DNA of 64,000 nucleotides, from contig NW_026262701.1 of NCBI RefSeq assembly GCF_021869535.1, forward strand, positions 1,441,501 to 1,505,500, given 5' to 3'. Below, piece by piece: positions 13,301 to 27,200 of this stretch. This DNA comes from Mytilus californianus (Eukaryota; Mollusca; Bivalvia; Mytilida; Mytilidae). The notes under the pieces are model-generated. The model did not search any database. It was not told where the DNA came from and saw nothing but the letters and a program-made list of their open reading frames with translations. A program made the translations under genes and the position numbers. Numbering within the stretch: the first letter of the stretch is position 1; every line of letters begins with the position of its first letter.

Positions 13301-16300
13301 TATAAGTATGGAAAGGGTCAATAGAGACACTTTCAATTGTGTCTATAGGAAGGGGTCGTATCAGCAGGTGATTTTTTAAGTAAAGAAAGGGTCAATAGAG
13401 ATAATTTCTGTAGTGCCTAAAGGAAGGGGTCATATCAGCAGGTGAAGTCCTTAGTAACAAAGGGTCAATAGAGACACTTTTTATTGTGCCTATAGGAAGA
13501 GGTCATATCAGCAGGTGATGTTATAAGTAAAGAAAGGGTCTATAGAGACACTTTCTGTGGTGCCTTTAGGAAGGGGTCATATCAACATGATGTTTTAAGT
13601 AAAGAAAGGGACAATAGAGACACTTTCCATGGTGCCTTTAAGAAGGGGTCATATCAGCAGGTGTTGTTTTAAGTAAAGAAATGGTCTATAGAGACACTTT
13701 TCATGGTGCCTTTAGGAAGGGGTCATATCAGCAGGTGATGTTATAAGTAAAGAAACTATCAATAGAGACACTTTCTTTTGTGCCTATAGGATAGGGTCAT
13801 ATCAGTAGGTGATGTTATAAGTAAAGAAAGGGTCTATAGAGACACTTTCTGTGGTGCCTTTTAGAAAGGGGTAATATCAGCAGGTGATGTTTTAAGTAAA
13901 GAAAGGGACAATAGAGACACTTTCCATTATGCCTTTAGGAAGGGGTCATATCAGCAGGTGATGTTATAAGTAAAGAAAGAATCAATAGAGACACTGTCTA
14001 TTGTGCCTATAGGATAGGGTCATATCAGTAGGTGATGTTATAAGTAAAGAAAGGGTCAATAGAGACACTTTCTATGGTGCCTATAGGAAGGGGTCATATC
14101 AGCAGGTGATGTTTTAAGTAATGAAATGGTCTATAGGGACACTTTCTTCTGTGTCTATAGAGACACTTTCTATGATGCCTATAAAAAGGGGTCATTTTAG
14201 CAGGGGATGTTATAAGTAAAGAAAGGATCAATAGAGACACTTTCTATGATGCCTATAGGAAGGGGTCATATCAGCAGGTGATGTTATAATTATGGAAAGG
14301 GTCAATAGAGACACTTTCTATTGTGTCTATAGGAAAGGGTCGTATCAGCAGGTGTTGTTTAAAGTAAAGAAAGGGTCCATAGAGATAATTTCTGTAGTGC
14401 CTATAGGAAGTGGTCATATCAGCAGGTGATGTGATAAGTAAAGAGAGGGTCAATAGAGACACTTTCTTTTGTGCCTTTAGGAAGGGGTCATATCAGCAGG
14501 TGATGTTATAAGTAAAGAAAGGGTCAATAGAAGTAATTTCTGTAGTACCTATAGGAAGTTGTCATATCAGCAGGTGATGAGATAAGTGAAGAGAGGGTCA
14601 ATAGAGACACTTTCTATTGTGCCTTTAGGAAGGGGTTATATCAGCAGGTGATGTTATAAGTAAAGAAAGGGTCTATAGAGACACTTTCGATGGTGCCTTT
14701 AAGAAGGGGTCATATAAGCAGGTGATGTTTTAGGTAAAGAAAGGGACAATAGAGACACTTTGCATGGTGCCTATAACAAGGTGTCATATCAGCAAGTGAT
14801 GTTATAAGTAAAGAAAGTGTCTATAGAGACACTTTCCATGGTGCCTATAACAAGGGGTCATATCAGCAAGTGATGTTTTAAGTAAAGAAAGGGTCAATAG
14901 AGACACTTTCTATGGTGCCTATAACAAGGGGTCATATCAGCAGGTGATATTTTAAGTAAAGAAAGGGTCTATAGAGACACTTTCCATGGTACCTATAACA
15001 AGGTGTCATATCAGTAGTTGATGTTCTTAGTAAATAAAGTGTCAATAGAGACACTTTCCATGGTGCCTATAACAGGGGGTTATATCAGCAGGTGATGTTT
15101 TAAGTAAGGAAAGGGTCAATAGATACACTTTCTATGATGCCTATAGGAAGGGGTCATATCAGCAGGTGATGTTATAAGTAAAGAAGGGATCTGTAGAGAC
15201 ACTTTCTATGGTGCTTTAAGGAATGGGTCATATCAGCAGGTGATGTTATAAATAAAGAAATGGTCAAAAGAGACACTTTCTATTGTGCCTATAGGAAGGG
15301 GTCATATCAGCAGGTGATGTTATAAGTAAAGAAAGTGTCTATAGAGACACTTTCTATGGTGCCTTTAAGAAGGGGTCATATAAGCAGGTGATGTTTTAAG
15401 TAAAGAAAGGCACAATAGAGACACTTTCCATGGTGCCTATAACAAAGTGTCATATCAGCAGGTGATGTTATAAGTAAAGAAATTGTCTATAGAGACACTT
15501 TCCATGGTGCCTATAACAAGGGGTCATATCAGCAGGTGATGTTTTAAGTAAAGAAACGGTCAATAGAGACACTTTCTATGGTGCCTATAACAAGGGGTCA
15601 TATCAGCAGGTGATGTTTTAAGTAAAAAAAGGGTCTATAGAGACTCTTTCCATGGTGCCTATAACAAGGTGTCATATCAACAGGTGATGTTATAAGTAAA
15701 GAAAGTGTCTATAGATACACTTTCCATGGTGCCTATAACAAGGGGTCAGATCAGCAGGTGATGTTTTAAGTAAAGAAAGGGTCAATAGAGACACTTTCTA
15801 TTGTGCCTATAGGAAGAGGTCATATCAGTAGGTGATGTTATAAGTAAAGAAAGGGTCTATAGAGACCCTTTCTATGGTGCCTTTAAGAAGGGGTCATATA
15901 AGCAGGTGATGTTTTCAGTAAAGAAAGGGACAATAGAGACACTTTCCTTGGTGCCTATAACAAGGTGTCATATCAGCAAGTGAAGTTATAAGTAAAGAAA
16001 GTGCCTATAGAGACACTTTCCATTGTGCCTATTACAAGGGGTCACATCAGCAGGTGATGTTTTAAGTAAAGAAAGGGTCAATAGAGACACTTTCTATGGT
16101 GCCTATAACAAGGGGTCATATCAGCAGGTGATGTTATAAGTAAAGAAAATGTCTATAGAGACACTTTCCAAGGTGCCTATAACAAGGGGTCATATCAGCA
16201 GGTGATGTTTTAAGTAAGGAAAGGGTCAATAGATACACTTTCTATGATGCCTATAGGAAGGGGTCATATCAGCAGGTGATGTTATAAGTAAAGAAAGGAT

Positions 16301-17165
16301 CTGTAGAGACACTTTCTATGGTGCTTTTAGGAATGGGTCATATCAGCAGGTGATGTTATAAATAAAGAAACGTTCAAAAGAGACACTTTCTATTGTGCCT
16401 ATAGGAAGTGGTCATATCAGCAGGTGATGTGATAAGTAAAGAGAGGGTCAATAGAGACACTTTCTATGGTGCCTTTAAGAAGTTGTCATATCAGCAGGTG
16501 ATGTTATAAGTAAAGAAAGTGTCAATAGAGACACTTTCCATGGTGCCTATAACAAGGGGTCATATCAGCAGGTGATGTTATAAGTAAAGAAAGTGTCAAT
16601 AGAGACACTTTCCATGGTGCCTATAACAAGGGGTCATATCAGCAGGTGATGTTTTAGGTAAGGAAAGGGTCAATAGATACACTTTCTATGTTGCCTACAG
16701 GAAGGGGTCATATCAGCAGGTGATGTTATAAGTAAAGAAAGGATCTGTAGAGACACTTTCTATGTTGCTTTTAGGAATGGGTCATATCAGCAGTTGATGT
16801 TATAAATAAAGAAACGGTCAAAAGAGACACTTTCTACTGTGTCTATAGGAAGGGGTCATATCAGCAGGTGATGTTATAAGTAAAGAAAGTGTCTATAGAG
16901 ACACTTTCCATGGTGCCTATAACAAGGGGTCATATCAGCAGGTGATGTTTTAAGTAAAGAAACGGTCAATAGAGACACTTTCTATGGTGCCTATAACAAG
17001 GGGTCATATCAGCAGGTGATGTTATAAGTAAAGAAAGGGTCTATAGACACACTTTCCATGATGCCTATAACAAGGTGTCATATCAGCAAGTGATGTTATA
17101 AGTAAAGAAAGTGTCTATAGAGACACTTTCCATGGTGCCTATAACAAGGGGTCATATCAGCAAGT
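7360..17165. repeat. Tandem duplication of a 4,902-bp satellite block (two near-identical copies)
   Basis: Copy 1 is about 7360-12261 and copy 2 about 12262-17165. The marker tggtcaatatagacac is at 7381 and 12283, offset 4,902, and the offset holds for the whole block. By eye I find only a handful of differences, for example agtaagaaag near 8550 against agtaacaaag near 13453, cctatag near 8515 against cctaaag near 13418, and gaaagtgtct near 11246 against gaaaatgtct near 16148. Identity is therefore far above that between neighbouring monomers. Confidence 0.9.
9911..9934. repeat. Inverted-repeat core of the satellite monomer (example unit)
   Basis: gaaagtgtct and agacactttc are perfect 10-base inverted arms around a 4-base atag spacer, so each such unit can form a small hairpin or cruciform. 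This perfect form is common in the taacaagggg-type monomers (for example near 9911, 14813 and 21473). The taggaagggg-type usually has gaaagggtca, which leaves the arms imperfect. Confidence 0.85.
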
Positions 17166-20100
17166 GATGTTTTAAGTAAAGAAAGGGTCAATAGAGACAC
17201 TTTCTATGGTGCCTATAACAAGGGGTCATATCAGCAGGTGATATTTTAAGTAAAGAAAGGGTCTATAGAGACACTTTCCATGGTACCTATAACAAGGTGT
17301 CATATCAGCAGGTGATGTTCTAAGTAAAGAAAGGATCTGTAGAGACACTTTCTATGATGCTTTTAGGAATGGGTCATATCAGCAGGTGATGTTATAAATA
17401 AAGAAACGGTCAAAAGAGACACTTTCTATTGTGTCTATCAGAAGGGGTCATATAAGCAGGTGATGTTTTAGGTAAAGAAAGGGACAATAGAGACACTTTC
17501 CATGGTGCCTATAACAAGGTGTCATATCAGCAAGTGATGTTATAAGTAAAGAAAGTGTCTATAGAGACACTTTCCATGGTGCCTATAACAAGGGGTCATA
17601 TCAGCAAGTGATGTTTTAAGTAAAGAAAGGGTCAATAGAGACACTTTCTATGGTGCCTATAACAAGGGGTCAAATCAGCAGGTGATGTTATAAGTAAAGA
17701 AAGGGTCTATAGAGACACTTTCCATGGTACCTATAACAAGGTGTCATATCAGCAGGTGATGTTTTAAGTAAAGAAAGTGTCAATAGAGACACTTTCGATT
17801 GTGCCTATAACAAGGGGTCATATCAGCATTTGATGTTTTAAGTAAGGAAAGGGTCAATAGATACACTTTCTATGATGCCTATAGGAAGGGGTCATATCAG
17901 CAGGTGATGTTATAAGTAAAGAAAGGGTCTATAGAGACACTTTCTATTGTGCCTTTAAGAAGAGTTCATATAAGCAGGTGATGTTTTAAGTAAGGAAAGG
18001 GACAATAGAGACACTTTGCATGGTGCCTATCACAAAGTGTCATATCAGCAGGTGATGTTATAAGTAAAGAAATTGTCTATAGAGACACTTTCCATGGTGC
18101 CTATAACAAGGGGTCATATCAGCAGGTGATGTTCTAAGTAAAGACAGTGTCAATAGAGACACTTTCTATGATGCCTATAGGAAGGGGTCATATCAGCAGG
18201 TGATGTTATAAGTAAAGAAAGGATCTGTAGAGACACTTTCTATGGTGCTTTTAGGAATGAGTCATATCAGCAGGTGATGTTATAAATAAAGAAACGGTCA
18301 AAAGAGACACTTTCTATTGTGTCTATAGGAAGGGGTCATATCAGCAGGTGATGTTATAAGTAAAGAAAGGGTCTATAGAGACACTTTCTATTGTGCCTTT
18401 AAGAAGAGTTCATATAAGCAGGTGATGTTTTAAGTAAGGAAAGGGACAATAGAGACACTTTCCATGGTGCCTATCACAAAGTGTCATATCAGCAGGTGAT
18501 GTTATAAGTAAAGAAATTGTCTATAGAGACACTTTCCATGGTGCCTATAACAAGGGGTCATATCAGCAGGTGATGTTTTAAGTAAAGAAAGGGTCAATAG
18601 AGACACTTTCTATGGTGCCTATAACAAGGGGTCATATCAGCAGGTGATGTTATAAGTAAAGAAAGTGTCAATAGAGACACTTTCCATGGTGCCTATAACA
18701 AGGGGTCATATCAGCAGGTGATGTTTTAAGTAAGGAAAGGGTCAATAGATACACTTTCTATGATGCCTATAGGAAGGGGTCATATCAGCAGGTGATGTTA
18801 TAAATAAAGAAACGTTCAAAAGATACACTTTCTATTGTGCCTATAGGAAGTGGTCATATCAGCAGGTGATGTGATAAGTAAAGAGAGGGTCAATAGAGAC
18901 ACTTTCTATGGTGCCTTTAAGAAGTTGTCATATCAGCAGGTGATGTTATAAGTAAAGAAAGTGTCAATAGAGACACTTTCCATGGTGCCTATAACAAGGG
19001 GTCATATCAGCAGGTGATGTTTTAAGTAAAGAAAGTGTCAATAGAGACACTTTCCATGGTGCCTATAACAAGGGGTCATATCAGCAGGTGATGTCTTAGG
19101 TAAGGAAAGGGTCAATAGATACACTTTCTATGATGCCTATAGGAAGGGGTCATATCAGCAGGTGATGTTATCAGTAAAGAAAGGATCTGTAGAGACACTT
19201 TCTATGTTGCTTTTAGGAATGGGTCATATCAGCAGTTGATGTTATAAATAAAGAAACGGTCAAAAGAGACACTTTCTACTGTGTCTATAGGAAGGGGTCA
19301 TATCAGCAGGTGATGTTATAAGTAAAGAAAGTGTCTATAGAGACACTTTCCATGGTGCCTATAACAAGGGGTCATATCAGCAGGTGATGTTTTAAGTAAA
19401 GAAACGGTCAATAGAGACACTTTCTATGGTGCCTATAGCAAGGGGTCATATCAGCAGGTGATGTTATAAGTAAAGAAATTGTCTATAGAGACACTTTCCA
19501 TGGTGCCTATAACAAGGGGTCATATCAGCAGGTGATGTTCTAAGTAAAGAAAGTGTCAATAGAGACACTTTCTATGATGCCTATAGGAAGGGGTCATATC
19601 AGCAGGTGATGTTATAAGTAAAGAAAGGATCTGTAGAGACACTTTCTATGGTGCTTTTAGGAATGGGTCATATCAGCAGGTGATGTTATAAATAAAGAAA
19701 CGGTCAAAAGAGACACTTTCTATTGTGCCTATAGGAAGGGGTCATATCAGCAGGTGATGTTATAAGTAAAGAAAGGGTCTATAGAGACACTTTCTATTGT
19801 GCCTTTAAGAAGAGTTCATATAAGCAGGTGATGTTTTAAGTAAGGAAAGAGACAATAGAGACACTTTCCATGGTGCCTATCACAAAGTGTCATATCAGCA
19901 GGTGATGTTATAAGTAAAGAAATTGTCTATAGAGACACTTTCCATGGTGCCTATAACAAGGGGTCATATCAGCAGGTGATGTTTTAAGTAAAGAAAGGGT
20001 CAATAGAGACACTTTCTATGGTGCCTATAACAAGGGGTCATATCAGCAGGTGATGTTATAAGTAAAGAAAGTGTCAATAGAGACACTTTCCATGGTGCCT

Positions 20101-22490
20101 ATAACAAGGGGTCATATCAGCAGGTGATGTTTTAAGTAATGAAAGGGTCAATAGATACACTTTCTATGATGCCTATAGGAAGGGGTCATATCAGCAGGTG
20201 ATGTTATAAGTAAAGAAAGGATCTGTAGAGACACTTTCTATGGTGCTTTTAGGAATGGGTCATATCAGCAGGTGATGTTATAAATAAAGAAACGTTCAAA
20301 AGAGACACTTTCTATTGTGCCTATAGGAAGTGGTCATATCAGCAGGTGATGTGATAAGTAAAGAGAGGGTCAATAGAGACACTTTCTATGGTGCCTTTAA
20401 GAAGTTGTCATATCAGCAGGTGATGTTATAAGTAAAGAAAGTGTCAATAGAGACACTTTCCATGGTGCCTATAACAAGAGGTCATATCAGCAGGTGATGT
20501 TATAAGTAAAGAAAGTGTCAATAGAGACACTTTCCATGGTGCATATAACAAGGGGTCATATCAGCAGGTGATGTTTTAGGTAAGGAAAGGGTCAATAGAT
20601 ACACTTTCTATGTTGCCTATAGGAAGGGGTCATATCAGCAGGTGATGTTATAAGTAAAGAAAGGATCTGTAGAGACACTTTCTATGTTGCTTTTAGGAAT
20701 GGGTCATATCAGCAGTTGATGTTATAAATAAAGAAACGGTCAAAAGAGACACTTTCTACTGTGTCTATAGGAAGGGGTCATATCAGCAGGTGATGTTATA
20801 AGTAAACAAAAGTGTCTATAGAGACACTTTCCATGGTGCCTATAACAAGGGGTCATATCAGCAGGTGATGTTTTAAGTAAAGAAACGGTCAATAGAGACA
20901 CTTTCTATGGTGCCTATAACAAGGGGTCATATCAGCAGGTGATGTTATAAGTAAAGAAAGGGTCTATAGAGACACTTCCCATGATGCCTATAACAAGGTG
21001 TCATATCAGCAAGTGATGTTATAAGTAAAGAAAGTGTCTATAGAGACACTTTCCATGGTGCCTATAACAAGGGGTCATATCAGCAAGTGATGTTTTAAGT
21101 AAAGAAAGGGTCAATAGAGACACTTTCTATGGTGCCTATAACAAGGGGTCATATCAGCAGGTGATATTTTAAGTAAAGAAAGGGTCTATAGAGACACTTT
21201 CCATGGTACCTATAACAAGGTGTCATATCAGCAGGTGATGTTCTAAGTAAAGAAAGGATTTGTAGAGACACTTTCTATGATGCTTTTAGGAATGGGTCAT
21301 ATCAGCAGGTGATGTTATAAATAAAGAAACGGTCAAAAGAGACAGTTTCTATTGTGTCTATAGGAAGGGGTCATATAAGCAGGTGATGTTTTAGGTAAAG
21401 AAAGGGACAATAGAGACACTTTCCATGGTGCCTATAACAAGGTGTCATATCAGCAAGTGATGTTATAAGTAAAGAAAGTGTCTATAGAGACACTTTCCAT
21501 TGTGCCTATAACAAGGGGTCATATCAGCAAGTGATGTTTTAAGTAAAGAAAGGGTCAATAGAGACACTTTCTATGGTGCCTATAACAAGGGGTCAAATCA
21601 GCAGGTGATGTTATAAGTAAAGAAAGGGTCTATAGAGACACTTTCCATGGTACCTATAACAAGGTGTCATATCAGCAGGTGATGTTTTAAGTAAAGAAAG
21701 TGTCAATAGAGACACTTTCGATTGTGCCTATAACAAGGGGTCATATCAGCATTTGATGTTTTAAGTAAGAAAAGGGTCAATAGATACACTTTCTATGATG
21801 CCTATAGGAAGGGGTCATATCAGCAGGTGATGTTATAAGTAAAGAAAGGGTCTATAGAGACACTTTCTATTGTGCCTTTAAGAAGAGTTCATATAAGCAG
21901 GTGATGTTTTAAGTAAGGAAAGGGACAATAGAGACACTTTCCATGGTGCCTATCACAAAGTGTCATATCAGCAGGTGATGTTATAAGTAAAGAAATTGTC
22001 TATAGAGACACTTTCCATGGTGCCTATAACAAGGGGTCATATCAGCAGGTGATGTTCTAAGTAAAGAAAGTGTCAATAGAGACACTTTCTATGATGCCTA
22101 TAGGAAGGGGTCATATCAGCAGGTGATGTTATAAGTAAAGAAAGGATCTGTAGAGACACTTTCTATGGTGCTTTTAGGAATGAGTCATATCAGCAGGTGA
22201 TGTTATAAATAAAGAAACGGTCAAAAGAGACACTTTCTATTGTGCCTATAGGAAGGGGTCATATCAGCAGGTGATGTTATAAGTAAAGAAAGGGTCTATA
22301 GAGACACTTTCTATTGTGCCTTTAAGAAGAGTTCATATAAGCAGGTGATGTTTTAAGTAAGGAAAGGGACAATAGAGACACTTTCCATGGTGCCTATCAC
22401 AAAGTGTCATATCAGCAGGTGATGTTATAAGTAAAGAAATTGTCTATAGAGACACTTTCCATGGTGCCTATAACAAGGGGTCATATCAGC
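16200..22490. repeat. Satellite segment of ~2.37 kb repeated at an offset of ~3,922 bp
   Basis: About 16,200-18,565 matches about 20,120-22,490. Markers include gagagggtca at 16441 and 20363, and the variant atgttttagg-taaggaaag at 16649 and 20571. An internal related block is offset by 2,442 and 1,480 bp (gagagggt at 18883). The pattern is nested rather than a simple tandem pair. Confidence 0.75.
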
Positions 22491-24289
22491 AGGTGATGTT
22501 CTAAGTAAAGAAAGTGTCAATAGAGACACTTTCTATGATGCCTATAGGAAGGGGTCATATCAGCAGGTGATGTTATAAGTATAGAAAGGATCAATAGACA
22601 CTTTTTATTGTGCCTATATGAAGGGGTCATATCAGCAGGTGATGTTATAAGTAAAGAAAGGGTCAATAGAGACACTTTCTATTGTGCCGATAGGAAGGGG
22701 TCATATCAGTAGGTGATGTTATAAGTAAAGAAAGGGTCTATAGAAACACTTTCTATGGTGCCTTTAAGAAGGGGTCATATAAGCAGGTGATGTTTTAAAT
22801 AAAGAAAGGGACAATAGAGACACTTTCCATGGTGCCTATAACAAGGTGTCATATCAGCAAGTGATGTTATAAGTAAAGAAATTGTCTATAGAGACACTTT
22901 CCATGGTGCCTATACCAAGGGGTCATATCAGCAGGTGATGTTTTAAATAAAGAAAGGGTCAATAGAGACACTTTCTATGGTGCCTATAACAAGGGGTCAT
23001 ATCAGCAGGTGATGTTTTAAGTAAAGAAAGGGTCTATAAAGACACTTTCCATGGTACCTATAACAAGGTGTCATATCAGCAGGTGATGTTATAAGTAAAG
23101 AAAGTGTCAATAGAGACACTTTCCATGGTGCCTATAACAAGGGGTCATATCAGCAGGTGATGTTTTAGGTAAGGAAAGGGTCAATAGATACACTTTCTAT
23201 GATGCCTATAGTAAGGGGTGATATCAGCAGGTGATGTTATAAGTAAAGAAAGGATCTGTAGAGACACTTTCTATGGTACTTTTAGGAATGGGTCATATCA
23301 GGAGGTGATGTTATAAATAAAGAAACGGTCAAAAGAGACACTTTCTATTGTGTCTATAGGAAGGGGTCATATCAGCAGGTGATGTTATAAGTAAAGAAAG
23401 TGTCTATATAGACACTTTCTATGGTGCCTATAACAAGGGGTCATATCAGCAAGTAATGTTTCAAGTAAAGAAAGGGTCAATAGAGACACTTTCTATGGTG
23501 CATATAACAAGGGGTCATATCAGCAGGTGATATTTTAAGTAAAGAAAGGGTTTATAGAGACACTTTCCATGGTTCCTATAACAAGGTGTCATATCAGCAA
23601 GTGATGTTATAAGTAAAGAAAGTGTCTATATAGACACTTTCTATGGTGCCTTTAACAAGGGGTCATATCAGCAAGTGATGTTTTAAGTAAAGAAAGGGTC
23701 AATAGAGACACTTTCTATGGTGCATATAACAAGGGGTCATATCAGCAGGTGATATTTTAAGTAAAGAAAGGGTCTATAGAGACACTTTCTATGGTGCCTA
23801 TAACAAGGGGTCATATCAGCAGGTGATGTTATAAGTAAAGAAAGGATCTGTAGAGACACTTTCTATGGTGCTTTTAGGAATGAGTCATATCAGCAGGTGA
23901 TGTTATAAATAAAGAAACGGTCAAAAGAGACACTTTCTATTGTGCCTATAGGAAGGGGTCATATCAGCAGGTGATGTTATAAGTAAAGAAAGAATCTATA
24001 GAGACACTTTCTATGGTGCCTTTAAGAAGGGGTCATATAAGCAGGTGATGTTTTAAGTAAAGAAAGGGTCAATAGAGACACTTTCCATGGTGCCTATCAC
24101 AAAGTGTCATATCAGCAGGTGATGTTATAAGTAAAGAAATTGTCTATAGAGACACTTTCCATGGTGCCTATAACAAGGGGTCATATCAGCAGGTGATGTT
24201 TTAAGTAAAGAAACGGTCAATAGAGACACTTTCCATGGTGCCTATCACAAAGTGTCATATCAGCAGGTGATGTTATAAGTAAAGAAATT

Positions 24290-27200
24290 GTCTATAGAGA
24301 CACTTTCTGTGGTGCCTTTAGGAAGGGGTCCTATCAACATGATGTTTTAAGTAAAGAAAGACACAATAGAGACACTTTCCATGGTGCCTTTAAGAAGGGG
24401 TCATATCAGCAGATGTTGTTTTAAGTAAAGAAATGGTCTATAGAGACACTTTTCATGGTGCCTTTAGGAAGGGGTCATATCAGCAGGTGTTGTTATAAGT
24501 AAAGAAAGGATCAATAGAGACACTTTCTATTGTGCCTATAGGATAGGGTCAGATCAGTAGGTGATGTTATAAGTAAAGAAATTGTCTATAGAGACACTTT
24601 CCATGGTGCCTATAACAAGGGGTCATATCAGCAGGTGGTGTTTTAAGTAAAGAAACGGTCAATAGAGACACTTTCTATGGTGCCTATAACAAGGGGTCAT
24701 ATCAGCAGGTGATGTTTTAAGTAAAGAAAGGGTCTATAGAGACTCTTTCTATGGTGCCTATAACAAGGTGTCATATGAACAGGTGATGTTATAAGTAAAG
24801 AATGTGTCTATAGAGACACTTTCCATGGTGCCTATAACAAGGGGTCAGATCAGCAGGTGATGTTTTAAGTAAAGAAAGGGTCAATAGAGACACTTTCTAT
24901 GATGCCTATAGGAAGGGGTCATATCAGCAGGTGATGTTATAAGTATAGAAAGGATCAATAGACACTTTTTATTGTGCCTATATGAAGGGGTCATATCAGC
25001 AGGTGATGTTATAAGTAAAGAAAGGGTCAATAGAGACACTTTCTATTGTGCCTATAGGAAGGGGTCATATCAGTAGGTGATGTTATAAGTAAAGAAAGGG
25101 TCTATAGAGACACTTTCTATGGTGCCTTTAAGAAGGGGTCATATAAGCAGGTGATGTTTTAAGTAAAGAAAGGGATAATAGAGACACTTTTCATGGTGCC
25201 TATAACAAGGTGTCATATCAGCAAGTGATGTTATAAGTAAAGAAAGTGTCCATAGAGACACTTTCCATGGTGCCTATAACAAGGGGTCATATCAGCAGGT
25301 GATGTTTTAAGTAAAAAAAGGGTCAATAGAGACACTTTCTATGGTGCCTATAACAAGGGGTCATATCAGCAGGTGATGTTTTAAGTAAAGAAAGTGTCTA
25401 TAGAGACTTTCCATGGTACCTATAACAAGGTGTCATATCAGCAGGTGATGTTATAAGTAAAGAAAGTGTCAATAGAGACACTTGCCATGGTACCTATAAC
25501 AAGGGGTCATATCAGCAGGTGATGTTTTAAGTAAGGAAAGGGTCAATAGATACACTTTCTATGATGCATATAGGAAGGGGTCATATTAGCAGGTGATGTT
25601 ATAAGTAAAGAAAGGATCTGTAGAGACACTTTCTATGGTGCTTTTAGGAATGGGTCATATCAGCAGGTGATGTTATAAATAAAGAAACGGTCAAAAGAGA
25701 CACTTTCTATTGTGTCTATAGGAAGGGGTCATATCAGCAGGTGATGTTATAAGTAAAGAAAGTGTCTATAGAGACACTTTCCATGGTGCCTATAACAAGG
25801 TGTCATATCAGCAAGTGATGTTATAAGTAAAGAAAGTGTCTATAGAGACACTTTTTATGGTGCCTATAACAAGGGGTCATATCAGCAAGTGATGTTTTAA
25901 GTAAAGAAAGGGTCAATAGAGACACTTTCTATGGTGCCTATTACAAGTGGTCATATCAGCAGGTAATATTTTAAGTAAAGAAAGGGTCTATAGAGACACT
26001 TTCTATGGTACCTACAACAAGGTGTCATATCAGCAGCTGATGTTCTAAGTAAAGAAAGAGTCAATAGAGACACTTTCCATGGTGCCTATAAGAAGGGGTC
26101 ATATCAGCAGGTGATGTTATAAGTAAAGAAAGGATATGTAGAGACACTTTCTATGGTGCTTTTAGGAATGGGTCATATCAGCAGCTGATGTTATAAATAA
26201 AGAAACGGTCAAAAGAGACACTTTCTATTGTGTCTATAGGAAGGGGTCATATAAGCAGGTGATGTTTTAGGTAAAGAAAGGGACAATAGAGACACTTTCC
26301 ATGGTGCCTATAACAAGGTTTAATATCAGCAAGTGATGTTATAAGTAAAGAAAGTGTCTATAGAGACACTTTCCATGGTGCCTATAACAAGGGGTCATAT
26401 CAGTAGGTGATGTTTTAAGTAAGGAAAGGGTCAATAGATACACTTTCTATGATGCGTATAGGAAGGGGTCATATAAGCAGGTGATGTTATAAGTAAAGAA
26501 AGGATCTGTAGAGATACTTTTTATGGTGCTTTTAGGAAGGGGTCATATCAGCAGGTGATGTTATAGATAAAGAAACGGTCAAAAGAGACACTTTCCATTG
26601 TGTCTATAGGAAGGGGTCATATCAGCAGGTGATGTTATAAGTAAAGAAATTGTCTATAGAGACACTTTCCATGGTGCCTATAACAAGGTGTCATATCAGC
26701 AAGTGATGTTATAAGTAAAGAAAGTGTCTATAGAGACACTTTTTATGGTGCTTATAACAAGGGGTCATATCAGAAAGTGATGTTTTAAGTAAAGAAACGG
26801 TCAATAGAGACACTTTCTATGGTGCCTATAACAAGTGGTCATATCAGCAGGTAATATTTTAAGTAAAGAAAGGGTCTATAGAGACACTTTCCATGGTACC
26901 TATAACAAGGTGTCATATCAGCAGCTGATGTTCTAAGTAAAGAAAGAGTCAATAGAGACACTTTCCATGGTGCCTATAAGAAGGGGTCATATCAGCAGGT
27001 GATGTTATAAGTAAAGAAAGGATTTGTAGAGACACTTTCTATGGTGCTTTTAGGAATGGGTCATATCAGCAGGTGATGTTATAAATAAAGAAACGGTCAA
27101 AAGAGACACTTTCTATTGTGCCTATAGGAAGGGGTCATATCAGCAGGTGATGTTATAAGTAAAGAAAGGGTCTATAGAGACACTTTCTATGGTGCCTTTA

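Noticed and set aside
2925..14462. Repeated 63-codon minus-strand open frames in the satellite
   Set aside because: They recur only because the satellite blocks are duplicated (offsets 2,030 and 4,902). They have no start context, domain or conservation beyond the monomer.
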